Of a DNA stretch of 64,000 bases, positions 35,849 to 44,522 are shown piece by piece; the stretch's first letter is position 1; every line of letters starts with the position of its first letter. The stretch is from NCBI GenBank assembly GCA_964347765.1, contig CAYGAG010000002.1, forward strand, positions 1-64,000, read 5' to 3'. The position numbers were made by a program, and so were the translations under genes. A model generated the notes under the pieces. The model was not told the DNA's origin. It did not search any database and worked only from the letters and a program-made list of their open reading frames with translations. This DNA is from CAYGAG01 sp964347765 (GTDB taxonomy: Archaea > Thermoproteota > Bathyarchaeia > Bathyarchaeales > Bathycorpusculaceae).

Positions 35849-36399
35849 TTTTTTTCAATCCTTCTCAAAACTTCCGTTACCTGCTGCTTCAGAGTTCCAA
35901 TTCCCCGTTCATTAATTATTGTAGACTCCGCCATGGCTATAGCATTGCCTAAACCTACTTCCAACTCTCGAAAGTCTCTTTCACTGAAGACCTTCCAGTT
36001 TCTGGGATCATCGCTTCTATGGCGTCGGAATAGTCTCTTGAATCTTGTCTCAGGTGATGAGTGGATGGCTACCAGACTGACCTTCGCAAAATGCTTCCTG
36101 AATTCTTCAACTTCATGCAGACTTCTTATACCATCTATGACAAGCTTGTTTCGTGTCTTCTGTCTTATCTTTGACAGGCATTTCCTCGCTACAATAGATG
36201 GTCCTTCATTTTGCCTCATTTCAATCATGACTTTGCCAATATTCTTGGAAGTCGGCTTCAATCCCCTTCTTTTCACTTCTTCTCTGACTACATCGCCCAT
36301 GACAACAACACTGTAGCCAGTCTGTCTGGCAACTCTGACAAATACTGATTTTCCGGCTCCAGGCATTCCCGCCAAAGCCACGATCAGTTTGTCCTCCAT
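35824..36399 (-). CDS. UPF0200 family nucleotide kinase-like protein
   Basis: 191 residues. The Walker A loop GMPGAGKSVFV (about 10-20) resembles adenylate kinase or dephospho-CoA kinase, with VMGDVVREEVKRRGL and VIDGIRSLHEVEEF (DxD-like substrate region). The archaeal UPF0200 family has kinase-like folds with unproven substrates. It overlaps the UPF0201 gene by 25 bp and follows the DUF2096 gene by 53 bp. Confidence 0.86.
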   Translation of the reverse strand: MEDKLIVALAGMPGAGKSVFVRVARQTGYSVVVMGDVVREEVKRRGLKPTSKNIGKVMIEMRQNEGPSIVARKCLSKIRQKTRNKLVIDGIRSLHEVEEFRKHFAKVSLVAIHSSPETRFKRLFRRHRSDDPRNWKVFSERDFRELEVGLGNAIAMAESTIINERGIGTLKQQVTEVLRRIEKNWKTQKSL

Positions 36400-36452
36400 G
36401 CCAAACTCCCTCTAAACTAGTATTTGGAAAAGCATTTGACCTTGTTAGGGCG

Positions 36453-36977
36453 TCAAGCCCAATCCTTAGGTTTGACCCCATATTCCTCAGTCATCTTCTT
36501 GATAAACTCTTTTATCCTTTCCTCTTTCCCGTAAACGACTATATACTCGTCATCTTGCTTATTGTATAGGATATCTAGTTCCTTAGCCAGCTTCTTAAGT
36601 CCATCTAGGGGTAGCTCGTCAGAAGATTTCACACGAATCCACCTTTGGTTTCGTGGAACTCCTGGGATGAACGTTGTCTCGCCTTCGCCTTCATCAACGA
36701 CTTCTCTGCTGGCTTTATCTAACCTTTCAACCCAGGCCTTAACGTAATTAGACCCAAATTTTTTCTCTCCTTCAGAAACAAGGCGGGATTCGACACTGCG
36801 CAGGCGTTCCTCGATCTTTCGCCCAGTATCTAAATGAGTAGGATCAGCTCTCAGGACATTGATCAGAGTCCTTGCATGTCGCAGATCACCTATAACACTT
36901 GCAGGAATGGCAAGTCCCCTTCTCCTGAGATCAGTAATCATCTGTTCAAGAACTTTCCACGCCTCTAGATATCCCAT
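36453..36977 (-). CDS. DUF2096-like conserved archaeal protein
   Basis: 174 residues, helical N-terminal half (YLEAWKVLEQMITDLRRRG) and a C-terminal mixed domain (RWIRVKSSDELPLDGLKKLA then IVVYGKEERIKEFIKKMTEE). The pattern matches archaeal DUF2096 proteins from memory; no function is known. It heads the minus-strand run UPF0200-UPF0201-M20. Confidence 0.7.
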   Translation of the reverse strand: MGYLEAWKVLEQMITDLRRRGLAIPASVIGDLRHARTLINVLRADPTHLDTGRKIEERLRSVESRLVSEGEKKFGSNYVKAWVERLDKASREVVDEGEGETTFIPGVPRNQRWIRVKSSDELPLDGLKKLAKELDILYNKQDDEYIVVYGKEERIKEFIKKMTEEYGVKPKDWA

Positions 36978-37059
36978 CTAAACGTTCACCAATCTACATA
37001 GTTAGCAAGTGATGTTATAAGACTTAAAGGTGAAGCAGATCTGACCCGAATAATACAGC

Positions 37060-37272
37060 ATGCGCTGGCTAGTTATCCACCGGCAGGTTAGCAGAACCAA
37101 AGACATTTACACGTGCAGGAACTGCCCTAATATGGAAACATCAGCAACACATCGAAAATACATCACCATAGAGAAAGCATTGTCCAAACCCGGAAGCACC
37201 GATGAATACCATGTTAACGTTGCACATGATTTAGAGGGGGCATTTAAACAGGTCGAAGTTGGCTTCGAATAA
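37060..37272 (+). CDS. Possible small protein, hypothetical
   Basis: A 70-residue frame from ATG 37060 in the 452-bp gap between DUF2096 and psmA (36978-37429). A TATA-like GTTATAAGAC lies about 45 bp upstream. It has a CxxC (CRNC) but no matching second pair, and no ribosome site. The remaining gap holds the psmA promoter. It may be non-coding. Confidence 0.25.
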   Translation: MRWLVIHRQVSRTKDIYTCRNCPNMETSATHRKYITIEKALSKPGSTDEYHVNVAHDLEGAFKQVEVGFE

Positions 37273-37369
37273 GTCACCGACATGGATGTAGGCAAGATTT
37301 TCCGCGAGAGAAAATAGAATCTTAAGAGACAATACAATTGAACTGAAGTCCCATGGATTTAGGAAAAGG

Positions 37370-37380
37370 TTTTTAGTTTA
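37370..37380 (+). promoter_or_regulatory. Probable TATA box of psmA
   Basis: TTTTTAGTTTA preceded by AAAAGG (BRE-like) about 55 bp before the psmA ATG. The ribosome site GAGGT at 37419-37423 sits nine bases before ATG 37433, which indicates a leadered mRNA for the long gene run that follows. Confidence 0.45.
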
Positions 37381-37432
37381 GTTGTTGTATGAGTGTGCAA
37401 GTGAGTTTCGAATATAAAGAGGTAGATGTTTG

Positions 37433-38155
37433 ATGTCTGTGTTTGCTGCACCCGGTGCTTATGATCGGGCTATAACGGTTTTCTCACCAGATGGTCGATT
37501 ATTTCAAGTTGAATACGCGATGGAATTGGTTAATCGGGGAGCCACAATTTTAGCGATTCAATGTTACGAAGGAGTGGTTTTAGGGGCTGAGGAGACTGTA
37601 GACCCCTTAGAAGAAGCAGAGGCTTCTTGGAAAATCTTCAGGATTGACGATCATATAGGAGCAGCTATAGTAGGCCTAAGCTCAGACGCCAGAGTCTTAA
37701 TAGATCAGGCGCGAGTCTATGCTCAGAGCAACAGGTTAACATACGACGAACCCATAGACACAGAGGTTGTCACAAAGAGGATATGCGATATTAAGCAGCT
37801 GTACACGCAACATGCAGGTGTGAGACCCTTTGGCGTTTCTATGATTTTCGCAGGAGCAGACAAGAGTGGAAGCCACGTATTTGGCACGCATCCAAGCGGT
37901 ACGTACAGAGGTTACAAGGCTAGAGCTGAAGGCGCAGGAAGAGAGACTGTGATGAAGATACTGCAAGAAGAACATAAAGAGGACATGAGCATGGACGATG
38001 CCACCAAGCTTGCTGTAAAATGCTTGGTGCAAGGGTTGGAAGCTAGACAACTACCGCTCAGAATCAAGGTAGCAGTCATACCATCTGCAACGAGGAAAAT
38101 GGAAATGTTGAGCACAGACAAGGTCAAAGCCTATCTGAAAGAGCTAGGCAAGTGA
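37433..38155 (+). CDS. psmA: 20S proteasome alpha subunit
   Basis: 240 residues. The N-terminal helix and gate are YDRAITVFSPDGRLFQVEYAMELV, the proteasome alpha signature, and GATILAIQCYEGVVLGAEE follows. RPFGVSMIFAG and GTYRGYKARAEGAGRETVM are conserved later. It forms the outer rings of the archaeal proteasome, gating access to the beta core. ATG 37433 is chosen over TTG 37430. It starts a ribosome/exosome/KEOPS gene run; the psmB gene is not in the window. Confidence 0.97.
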   Translation: MSVFAAPGAYDRAITVFSPDGRLFQVEYAMELVNRGATILAIQCYEGVVLGAEETVDPLEEAEASWKIFRIDDHIGAAIVGLSSDARVLIDQARVYAQSNRLTYDEPIDTEVVTKRICDIKQLYTQHAGVRPFGVSMIFAGADKSGSHVFGTHPSGTYRGYKARAEGAGRETVMKILQEEHKEDMSMDDATKLAVKCLVQGLEARQLPLRIKVAVIPSATRKMEMLSTDKVKAYLKELGK

Positions 38156-38162
38156 AAACAGG

Positions 38163-38852
38163 ATGGGTGAGAAGTACACAATAGCCCGCTTGACCAGAGA
38201 TGATGGGCACTTTGAGATTCTCGTGAAACCGGAAGAAGCTCTATTGTATCGCAAGGGTGAGATCTCAGCTATAACCAGGGCTATAGTCGCTGAAACCATA
38301 TTCTCTGACGCCAAAAAAGGCACCCGAGCATCAGAAGATGATCTGCAGAAGATCTTTGGAACGACAGATCATCTCAAAGTGGCAGATGAAATACTGAAGA
38401 AAGGTACCTTGCAACTTACCACGGAACAGCGTAGAAAGATGATTGAGGACAAGAAGAAGCAGATAACCGCTTTCATATCCAGACAATGCGTGGACCCTAG
38501 GACAAACCTTCCACACCCCCCACTGCGTGTGGAACAAGCTATGGAACAGATCCACTATTCAATAGATCCCTTCAAATCCACTGAGGAACAGGCTAAAGAC
38601 ACAATCAAGCTGTTACGGACTATTCTGCCTCTGAAAACAGAGCGGTTGTCCGTGGAAGTCCGGTTGCCACCCCGATATGCAGGCAAGGCATACGGGACAG
38701 TCAAAGGGTTTGGAACCATAAAACATGAAGAATGGCGTGCGGATGGTTCATGGTTCGGAGTCCTAGAGATGCCAGCAGGCTTGTACGGCTCGCTCTTGGA
38801 CAAGATAGGTGAAGTAACAAAAGGAACAGCAGAAGCAAAGATGATATCTTAG
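38163..38852 (+). CDS. sbds: SBDS-family ribosome maturation protein
   Basis: 229 residues, about the archaeal norm. N-terminal domain: YTIARLTRDDGHFEILVKPEEALLYR, then ISAITRAIVAETIFSDAKKG. The central helices include QLTTEQRRKMIEDKKKQI and IDPRTNLPHPPLRVEQAM-like sequence. The C-terminal ferredoxin-like domain ends with SWFGVLEMPAGLYGSLLDKI. SBDS acts with EF-2-like GTPases in releasing aIF6 from the large subunit. It lies 7 bp after psmA, in the usual archaeal order before rrp4. Confidence 0.96.
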   Translation: MGEKYTIARLTRDDGHFEILVKPEEALLYRKGEISAITRAIVAETIFSDAKKGTRASEDDLQKIFGTTDHLKVADEILKKGTLQLTTEQRRKMIEDKKKQITAFISRQCVDPRTNLPHPPLRVEQAMEQIHYSIDPFKSTEEQAKDTIKLLRTILPLKTERLSVEVRLPPRYAGKAYGTVKGFGTIKHEEWRADGSWFGVLEMPAGLYGSLLDKIGEVTKGTAEAKMIS

Positions 38853-38892
38853 AGAATTAGATTCGCTAAGCAAAAGGTTTGGAGGTTAGATT

Positions 38893-39603
38893 ATGCCAAC
38901 ATTCTTTGAAAGTAGGCAAGTTGTAGCACCCGGTGATCTGCTAGCGGAAGGAGCATACGTTTCAGGGGAAAATACGCATAAAGAGGATGAGAAGATCTAT
39001 GCTTCGAGGCTGGGGCTTGTGGAATACGAGGACAAAAACGTTAGGGTTGTCGCCCTGAAGGCTTTCTATATCCCTTATGTCGGAGACACAGTAATAGGAA
39101 CGGTTATAGAAGTAGGATTCAGCGGATGGATGGTGGATATAAACTCACCCTATTTGGCTATTCTGAGAGCATCAGACATGTTGAGTAGGCCTTTCAGACC
39201 CCAGAAGAATGATCTATCGGAAATCCTTAACGTAGGCGACTTGGTGATCGCCAAGATAACCGCATATGACAGATCAAGGGATCCACGACTCTCAGTTGAG
39301 GAGCCCGGACTGGGAAAGGTGACTCGTGGACAGATTGTGAAAATTACTCCTACAAAGATTCCACGCGTTATAGGCAGAAAGGGCTCAATGATCTCCATGA
39401 TAAAACAGGAGACGAATTGTCATATCACTCTGGGTCACAATGGGGTGGTTTTGATCTCCGGCAAGAGTTTGGAAGATGAACGACTGGCTATGATGGCTCT
39501 CCAGAAGATCGAGGAAGAATCTCACACATCTGGTTTAACAGACCGCGTAGCACAGACTCTCAAGAACGAAAAAGCTAAAGAGAAGGAGGAAACTGAGAAA
39601 TGA
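38893..39603 (+). CDS. rrp4: Exosome RNA-binding cap subunit Rrp4
   Basis: 236 residues. An N-terminal domain (VVAPGDLLAEGAYVSGENTH) is followed by an S1 domain (PYVGDTVIGTVIEVGFSGWM) and a KH domain (ITPTKIPRVIGRKGSMISMI). The tail is charged (EKAKEKEETEK). Rrp4 caps the Rrp41/Rrp42 hexamer and presents RNA to the pore. The stop overlaps the start of rrp41 by four bases (ATGA), so translation is coupled. Confidence 0.97.
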   Translation: MPTFFESRQVVAPGDLLAEGAYVSGENTHKEDEKIYASRLGLVEYEDKNVRVVALKAFYIPYVGDTVIGTVIEVGFSGWMVDINSPYLAILRASDMLSRPFRPQKNDLSEILNVGDLVIAKITAYDRSRDPRLSVEEPGLGKVTRGQIVKITPTKIPRVIGRKGSMISMIKQETNCHITLGHNGVVLISGKSLEDERLAMMALQKIEEESHTSGLTDRVAQTLKNEKAKEKEETEK

Positions 39604-40337
39604 GTGAAAAACTTGAAAAATTGATCGACAAGAGTGGTTTAAGGTCGGGTGGAAGAAAACCGGAAGAGTTAAGACCTGTGAAGATTGAAGTAGGTGCACT
39701 GTCAAACGCTGGGGGTTCAGCATACATCGAGCAAGGCAAGAACAAGATTCTGGCTGCTGTGTACGGCCCTAAAGAGTTACACCCTAAACATCTGGCGCTT
39801 CCTGATCAGACAGTTTTAAGATGCCGCTATCATATGGCCCCTTTCTCGGTGGACGAACGTAAGTCTCCCGCACCATCTAGAAGAGAGATAGAGCTTTCTA
39901 AGGTTATCACGGAAGCGCTGGAACCTTCCATCTTTGTCGAGTATTATCCCCGCACGTCAATAGATGTCTTCATCGAGGTTCTTCAAGCTGATGGAGGAAC
40001 TAGATGCGCCAGCATTACAGCGGCCTCCTTGGCCTTGGCAGATGCGGGTATTCCTATGCGAGACATGGTGACCGCCTGTGCGGCAGGAAAGATTGACGAC
40101 ACCATAGTCCTAGATCTTAACGATACCGAGGATAAGAAAGGCACCGCTGATATCCCTGTAGCTTTGATGCCGAACTTCAATGCAGTAACATTGTTGCAGA
40201 TGGATGGAATTCTGGCCTATCCTGAATTTGAGAAAGCTGTCAATCTCGCCTTGAAAGGATGCAGGCAGATCCACAATCTGCAGAAGGAAGCTCTAAAAGC
40301 TAGGTATGCAAGCGTTGAAAAGGAGGTTGAAGAATAG
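39600..40337 (+). CDS. rrp41: Exosome catalytic subunit Rrp41
   Basis: 245-residue RNase PH-fold protein. It has GSAYIEQGKNKILAAVYGP, the phosphate-handling RCRYHMAPFS, and DGGTRCASITAASLALADAG. The active-site region is DLNDTEDKKGTADIPVALMP, carrying the acidic residues of the phosphorolytic site. It provides the 3'-5' degradation and tailing activity of the exosome. Overlaps rrp4 by four and rrp42 by one base. Confidence 0.97.
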   Translation: MSEKLEKLIDKSGLRSGGRKPEELRPVKIEVGALSNAGGSAYIEQGKNKILAAVYGPKELHPKHLALPDQTVLRCRYHMAPFSVDERKSPAPSRREIELSKVITEALEPSIFVEYYPRTSIDVFIEVLQADGGTRCASITAASLALADAGIPMRDMVTACAAGKIDDTIVLDLNDTEDKKGTADIPVALMPNFNAVTLLQMDGILAYPEFEKAVNLALKGCRQIHNLQKEALKARYASVEKEVEE

Positions 40338-41128
40338 TGTCATCCATTATTGTCAAGTTGAAACAGAAAAGGATTTCACAGCTTATTGCCACGGGAAAAA
40401 GACTTGACGGCAGAGGACTAAAGGACTATCGAGAAGTGAAAGTAGAACAAGGAGTAATCGAACGTGCCGAGGGCTCCGCAAGAGTTCTACTCGGAAAGAC
40501 TGAAGTTATGGTTGGAATAAAACTTGAGATAGGAAAACCATTCCCAGACACGCCTAATGAAGGAGTCCTAACGGTAAACGCAGAGCTTGTGCCTCTAGCT
40601 TCTCCAACATTTGAACCCGGCCCCCCAGGTGAGACTTCAATAGAGTTAGCTAGAGTAGTGGACAGAGGCATAAGAGAATCGAAGGCCATTGACTTGGCGA
40701 AACTATGCATTACACCTGGGAAAGATGTTTTCGTGGTCTTTGTGGATGTCTATGTACTCAATCATGATGGAAATCTGATAGATGCCTCGGCATTGGCTGC
40801 CCTCTCTGCGTTGCTTAACACTAAGATGTTCAAATACGAGATGAAGGATGATGTAGTGCAGATAAAACCCGGTTACATACCACTCCCCGTGAAAAGACAT
40901 CCCATAGCCGTCACTTTCGCACAGATAAACAACGAGCTTGTGGTTGATCCTCAACTCAAAGAAGAACAAACTATGGATGCTAGGTTGACTATCACAATCG
41001 ACGATGATGGGAACATATGTGCCATCCAGAAAGGAGGCAGCGGATACTTCAAACTGGAACAGACGCTAGAAGCTGCCAAAATAGCGATGGAGAAGGCTGA
41101 ACAGATCCGCAAAAAACTCAAATGGTGA
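40337..41128 (+). CDS. rrp42: Exosome structural subunit Rrp42
   Basis: 263-residue RNase PH-fold partner of Rrp41. It has GSARVLLGKTEVMVGIKLEIG, PLASPTFEPGPPGETSIELARVVDRGIRES and ALAALSALLNTKMF. It lacks the acidic catalytic residues and contributes RNA contacts and ring structure. Overlaps rrp41 by one base, and a 7-bp gap precedes L37Ae. Confidence 0.97.
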   Translation: MSSIIVKLKQKRISQLIATGKRLDGRGLKDYREVKVEQGVIERAEGSARVLLGKTEVMVGIKLEIGKPFPDTPNEGVLTVNAELVPLASPTFEPGPPGETSIELARVVDRGIRESKAIDLAKLCITPGKDVFVVFVDVYVLNHDGNLIDASALAALSALLNTKMFKYEMKDDVVQIKPGYIPLPVKRHPIAVTFAQINNELVVDPQLKEEQTMDARLTITIDDDGNICAIQKGGSGYFKLEQTLEAAKIAMEKAEQIRKKLKW

Positions 41129-41135
41129 AGAACAA

Positions 41136-41435
41136 ATGGGAAAGAAGACAAAGAAAGTGGGGTCAACAAGAGGTTTAGGAGCTCGCTACGGCTCCACAGT
41201 CAGAAAACGTTACGCTAAAGTAGTTACAGAAATGAAGAAGCCTCATAAATGCCCACATTGTGGACTTCCCAGAGTGAAGCGAAAAAGCATTGGCATTTGG
41301 ACATGTAGAAAGTGCGGTTTCACATTTGCTGGGGGCGCTTACACGCCATCGACTAAGCTTGGAATAGTCGCAAAACGGGCGGCGAGAAGTGCACTGAAAG
41401 AAGAAACAGCGTCATTTGTGGAAAGTAGGAAGTAG
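41136..41435 (+). CDS. rpl37ae: 50S ribosomal protein L37Ae (eL43)
   Basis: 99 residues. Zinc ribbon CPHCGLPRVKRKSIGIWTCRKCGF (positions about 36-59; the four Cys are intact) between basic N- and C-termini. The start MGKKTKKVGSTRGLGARYGS is typical. Component of the large subunit. A 14-bp sequence at its stop (41430-41443) recurs downstream of the DHH gene. Confidence 0.96.
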   Translation: MGKKTKKVGSTRGLGARYGSTVRKRYAKVVTEMKKPHKCPHCGLPRVKRKSIGIWTCRKCGFTFAGGAYTPSTKLGIVAKRAARSALKEETASFVESRK

Positions 41436-41443
41436 CTACTCTT
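41430..41443. repeat. 14-bp repeat with 10-bp palindromic core, copy 1
   Basis: AAGTAGCTACTCTT spans the L37Ae stop codon and the bases after it. Its core AGTAGCTACT is a perfect 10-bp palindrome. An identical 14-mer occurs at 43614-43627, at another stop codon. Chance or a short regulatory/processing motif cannot be separated with two copies. Confidence 0.4.
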
Positions 41444-41504
41444 CTCTTACAGTGACTTGGACCCTAGTTGAGAAACGTGTGTGCGCGCTTTTGGAGCCAA
41501 AAAA

Positions 41505-41759
41505 ATGAAGGCTATTGGTCGAGTACGCTTGAAGTTCCCTTCAAAGAAGCATGTAGATGTGGTTTTTGAGGCTTTGGACCCTGAAGTGAGGAAGCCTCCA
41601 ACAGTGCGATCTCAGACGTCCCTAGAAAGGAAGAGAACATCTTTGATTCTGCGAATTGAGGCTGCCGACACGACAGCTTTGCGGGCTGCAATGAACTCCT
41701 ATCTGAGATGGATTGATTCTACTAAGAACGTCCTAGAGACTTTGGAAAGTCTGTCCTGA
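41505..41759 (+). CDS. pcc1: KEOPS complex subunit Pcc1
   Basis: About 84 residues from ATG 41505, preferred because GGAG lies nine bases upstream; a GTG at 41481 would add eight residues. The sequence IGRVRLKFPSKKHVDVVFEALDPEV then DTTALRAAMNSYLRWID is the Pcc1 pattern. Pcc1 dimerises the KEOPS complex that makes N6-threonylcarbamoyladenosine at tRNA position 37. It lies between L37Ae and prefoldin beta in the usual archaeal order; the small rpoP gene often found here is missing from the 45-bp gap before it. Confidence 0.9.
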   Translation: MKAIGRVRLKFPSKKHVDVVFEALDPEVRKPPTVRSQTSLERKRTSLILRIEAADTTALRAAMNSYLRWIDSTKNVLETLESLS

Positions 41760-41951
41760 GCATGTAGTTGAGGATAATCGATCAAGAGCTTATATGGTTT
41801 ACAGTGCTTGCAGGACGAAATGGTCAGCTATTCAAGTAAGAACTTTTGTAGGCGACTGATCTCTTGTTATCTCTCGGTGTTGGGAAATTCCTACCGAATT
41901 GTTTAATTAATGGCTTCAGGGTATTGCTGTGCAGATGGAAGGTATCATGAG

Positions 41952-42317
41952 ATGAGTACCGACATTTCAAAGCTTCCCCCTCATGTTCAAGAACGATTGT
42001 TGAGGCTTCAGCAGTTACAGCAGACTCTTCAGACTGTTCTAGCTCAGAAGCAGCAGGTAGAGCTGGAACTCACAGAGATCGAACAGGCTTTAAGTGAGTT
42101 GAGTGACATTGCAGACGACACGACCATCTATAAGTCTATAGGCTCATTACTGGTAAAAGCGGAAAAAGAAAAGGTGACAACAGACTTGAAAGAGAGAAAG
42201 GAACTGCTTGAAACTAGGGCCAAGGTACTCGGAAAACAGGAAGAACGATTACGTGGACAACTGAAAGATGTACAATCCAAATTGCAGAAGGACTTAGGTC
42301 CTATCACTTCCACCTGA
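41952..42317 (+). CDS. pfdB: Prefoldin beta subunit
   Basis: About 121 residues from ATG 41952 (an upstream ATG at 41910 adds 14 non-conserved residues). Coiled-coil helices at both ends (VQERLLRLQQLQQTLQTVL and KELLETRAKVLGKQEERL) flank the beta-hairpin linker with DDTTIYKSIGSLLVKAEKEKV. This matches archaeal prefoldin beta, which holds unfolded chains for the thermosome. It is followed 22 bp later by a DUF3194-like gene. Confidence 0.93.
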   Translation: MSTDISKLPPHVQERLLRLQQLQQTLQTVLAQKQQVELELTEIEQALSELSDIADDTTIYKSIGSLLVKAEKEKVTTDLKERKELLETRAKVLGKQEERLRGQLKDVQSKLQKDLGPITST

Positions 42318-42338
42318 CCTCTTTTTCGGTGGCAAGCG

Positions 42339-42641
42339 GTGGAAGAATTAGACCTGCCAAAACTAAATGGTCAACAGATCGAACAACTATGTCAAACTGC
42401 AGAAAATAGCGCCAGGGAATATGTACTTTCCAGAGTATCGCCCAAGAGGATAGAGCAAATGAACATAAGCGTGGAGACCAAAGGAGCCAAACCTGTGAGG
42501 TTAACCGTCGAAGTCGACATCATTCTATCGCCTCTGATAATTAACTTAGACACCAAAAAGCTTGCTGACGAAGCCGTAAGAGAAGCCTTCATCTCAGCTG
42601 AAGATTATCTGAAGGAATTAGCGTGTCGTTCCAAGAAATAA
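42339..42641 (+). CDS. DUF3194-like conserved protein
   Basis: 100 residues beginning with a GTG start. It has the pattern REYVLSRVSPKRIEQMNISVE then VRLTVEVDIIL and LADEAVREAFISAEDYLKEL, seen in the small archaeal DUF3194 family that neighbours prefoldin beta. The function is unknown. The 3' end overlaps the DHH phosphoesterase gene by 19 bp. Confidence 0.8.
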   Translation: MEELDLPKLNGQQIEQLCQTAENSAREYVLSRVSPKRIEQMNISVETKGAKPVRLTVEVDIILSPLIINLDTKKLADEAVREAFISAEDYLKELACRSKK

Positions 42642-43615
42642 CTAATATCCTTGAAGAACTAGATCCCAAACTCATTGTTCTATTATGTCACCACAACGCT
42701 GATCCAGACGCTGTTTGCTCGGCATACGCCTTTGAAAGCCTCATAAAACATTTCAAACCTCATCTAGAAGTCGAGATCGGAGCGGCCCATGGGATAAGCC
42801 GCCTTTCAAAACATCTGCTCACTCAACTGCCCATACAGATAGAAAAACAACCCAACATAGAAAAATCGGATATCATAACATTGCTGGACACGAACACTAT
42901 TCAGCAACTAAACGATCTTGCCGACCAAGTCAAGAAGTCAAAAGCGCCCATCATAGTCATCGACCACCACGCGGCTCATCCATCCACAGAGCAAATCGCA
43001 AAACTTTGCATAACGGATGAAAAAGCATCATCCACTTGCGAAATCGTCTACAAGTTTTACAAAGACGCACAAGTTCAACCAGCTGAAGATGTGGCTAAAG
43101 CCCTCTTCTTAGGCATAGCTTTTGATACACGACACTTCATAATAGCCAACTCTTCCACCTTGAAAACGGTCGCCGAATTAAGCGAAGCAGGTGTAAGCGC
43201 TCGCGAAACATTAGCTCTACTATCTCTGCCAATGGACTTCTCTGAAAGAGTTGCTAGATTGAAGGCTTCCAGAAGAATCAAACTCGTCAAAGTCAGCAAT
43301 TGGATAATCGGCTTCTCACATGTCAGTGCTTACCAAGCCTCATCGGCCCGAGCCATCATTGAGCTGGGAGCTCACGTAGCAGTAGTAGCGGGAGAGAAGA
43401 GCGGGAAACTGGAGATCAGTCTACGTTCTACACGAAAATTCTACGAAAAGACAGGCATCCACCTCGGAAGAGATATCGCCAGACCTTTGGGGGAATATCT
43501 GCACGGCATGGGCGGAGGGCATTCCACGGCCGCTGGAGTTAATGGGATAGGAGACGTTCAGATCGGACTCAACCGTTGTCTATGGGTTTTGAGGCACAAA
43601 TTGACCAATAATTAA
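42623..43615 (+). CDS. DHH-family phosphoesterase
   Basis: 330 residues with a GTG start. Motif I is CHHNADPDAVCSAY (about 23-36), the DHH signature VVIDHHAAHP is about 115-124, GIAFDTRHF follows, and the DHHA1 C-terminal end has GMGGGHSTAAG. Metal-ligand Asp and His residues are all present. The family covers RecJ-like nucleases, nanoRNases and c-di-AMP phosphodiesterases, and the substrate was not resolved. It follows the DUF3194 gene and precedes the ECF operon. Confidence 0.88.
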   Translation: MSFQEITNILEELDPKLIVLLCHHNADPDAVCSAYAFESLIKHFKPHLEVEIGAAHGISRLSKHLLTQLPIQIEKQPNIEKSDIITLLDTNTIQQLNDLADQVKKSKAPIIVIDHHAAHPSTEQIAKLCITDEKASSTCEIVYKFYKDAQVQPAEDVAKALFLGIAFDTRHFIIANSSTLKTVAELSEAGVSARETLALLSLPMDFSERVARLKASRRIKLVKVSNWIIGFSHVSAYQASSARAIIELGAHVAVVAGEKSGKLEISLRSTRKFYEKTGIHLGRDIARPLGEYLHGMGGGHSTAAGVNGIGDVQIGLNRCLWVLRHKLTNN

Positions 43616-43627
43616 GTAGCTACTCTT
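43614..43627. repeat. 14-bp repeat with 10-bp palindromic core, copy 2
   Basis: Same AAGTAGCTACTCTT as at 41430-41443, again beginning at the stop codon of the upstream gene (DHH). It precedes the ECF transporter genes by about 45 bp and lies in a TATA-like context (CTCTTAAATG). Confidence 0.4.
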
Positions 43628-43673
43628 AAATGAGGAACCAAGTCCGCATACAGATAGGCAGGCCCCAGCCACA

Positions 43674-44522
43674 ATGTCAGTGATCAAAACCGAAAATCTC
43701 ACCTATGCTTATCACAGCTCAGAAAAACAAGCAATAAAAGACGTCTCCGTAAAGATCCAGAAAGGGGAGTTCGTCCTCATTACTGGTCCCAGCGGATGTG
43801 GAAAGACAACCCTCTGTCGATGCTTCAACGGGTTGATCCCGCACTTTTACCCGGGGAAACTGGAAGGCCAGATAACGGTAGCAGGATTTGATGTTCTGAA
43901 ACACCCCATTCATGAACTGGCAAGACATGTCGGATTAGTGTTCCAGAACCCAGAAAACCAGCTCTTCGCCCTCTCCGTAGAGAAGGATGTTGCCTTTGGA
44001 CTCGAAAACCTAGGTGTACAACGAGAAGAAATGCGAAAAAGAGTGAACTGGGCGTTGAACCTTGCCGGAATATTTAGTTTAAGAGAACGGGCACCTCATG
44101 AGCTTTCAGGCGGCCAGCAGCAACGTGTGGCCATCGCTTCCGTACTTGCCATGCAACCAGAAATAATTGTCTTAGATGAGCCCACATCCTTCTTAGATCC
44201 TTTAGGCGCTGAGAAGATATTTAGAGTCATCCATGATCTAAACAGAGATCTAGGAATCACAGTAGTCCTTGTTGAACACAGACTGGACTTGACCGCCAGA
44301 TATGCCGACCATATTATCATCATGGACAATGGCAAGGTCGTTCTTGACGGTGAACCTCGTGGAATTCTAAGTTCAGAAGAAGCCCGTCTAGTTGGAGTAG
44401 GAATCCCCAAACCAACCCGTCTATTCCAAATCCTCCAGAAAGACCAGATTGGCCTAGGCGACACTATTCCGCTAAGCTCAGATGAGATGGCAGCCACACT
44501 TAGGGAGGTTCTTGGAAGCTGA
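43674..44522 (+). CDS. ecfA1: ECF transporter ATP-binding protein EcfA
   Basis: 282 residues. Walker A GPSGCGKTTLC (about 39-49), Q-loop VFQNPENQLFA (about 89-99), ABC signature LSGGQQQRVAIA (about 143-154) and Walker B IIVLDEPTSFLDP are intact, as is the H-loop VEHR. QNPENQLF is typical of ECF ATPases. It supplies energy, with EcfA2 and EcfT, for a vitamin or metal S component not encoded here. The stop and the next start share bases (TGATG). Confidence 0.95.
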   Translation: MSVIKTENLTYAYHSSEKQAIKDVSVKIQKGEFVLITGPSGCGKTTLCRCFNGLIPHFYPGKLEGQITVAGFDVLKHPIHELARHVGLVFQNPENQLFALSVEKDVAFGLENLGVQREEMRKRVNWALNLAGIFSLRERAPHELSGGQQQRVAIASVLAMQPEIIVLDEPTSFLDPLGAEKIFRVIHDLNRDLGITVVLVEHRLDLTARYADHIIIMDNGKVVLDGEPRGILSSEEARLVGVGIPKPTRLFQILQKDQIGLGDTIPLSSDEMAATLREVLGS

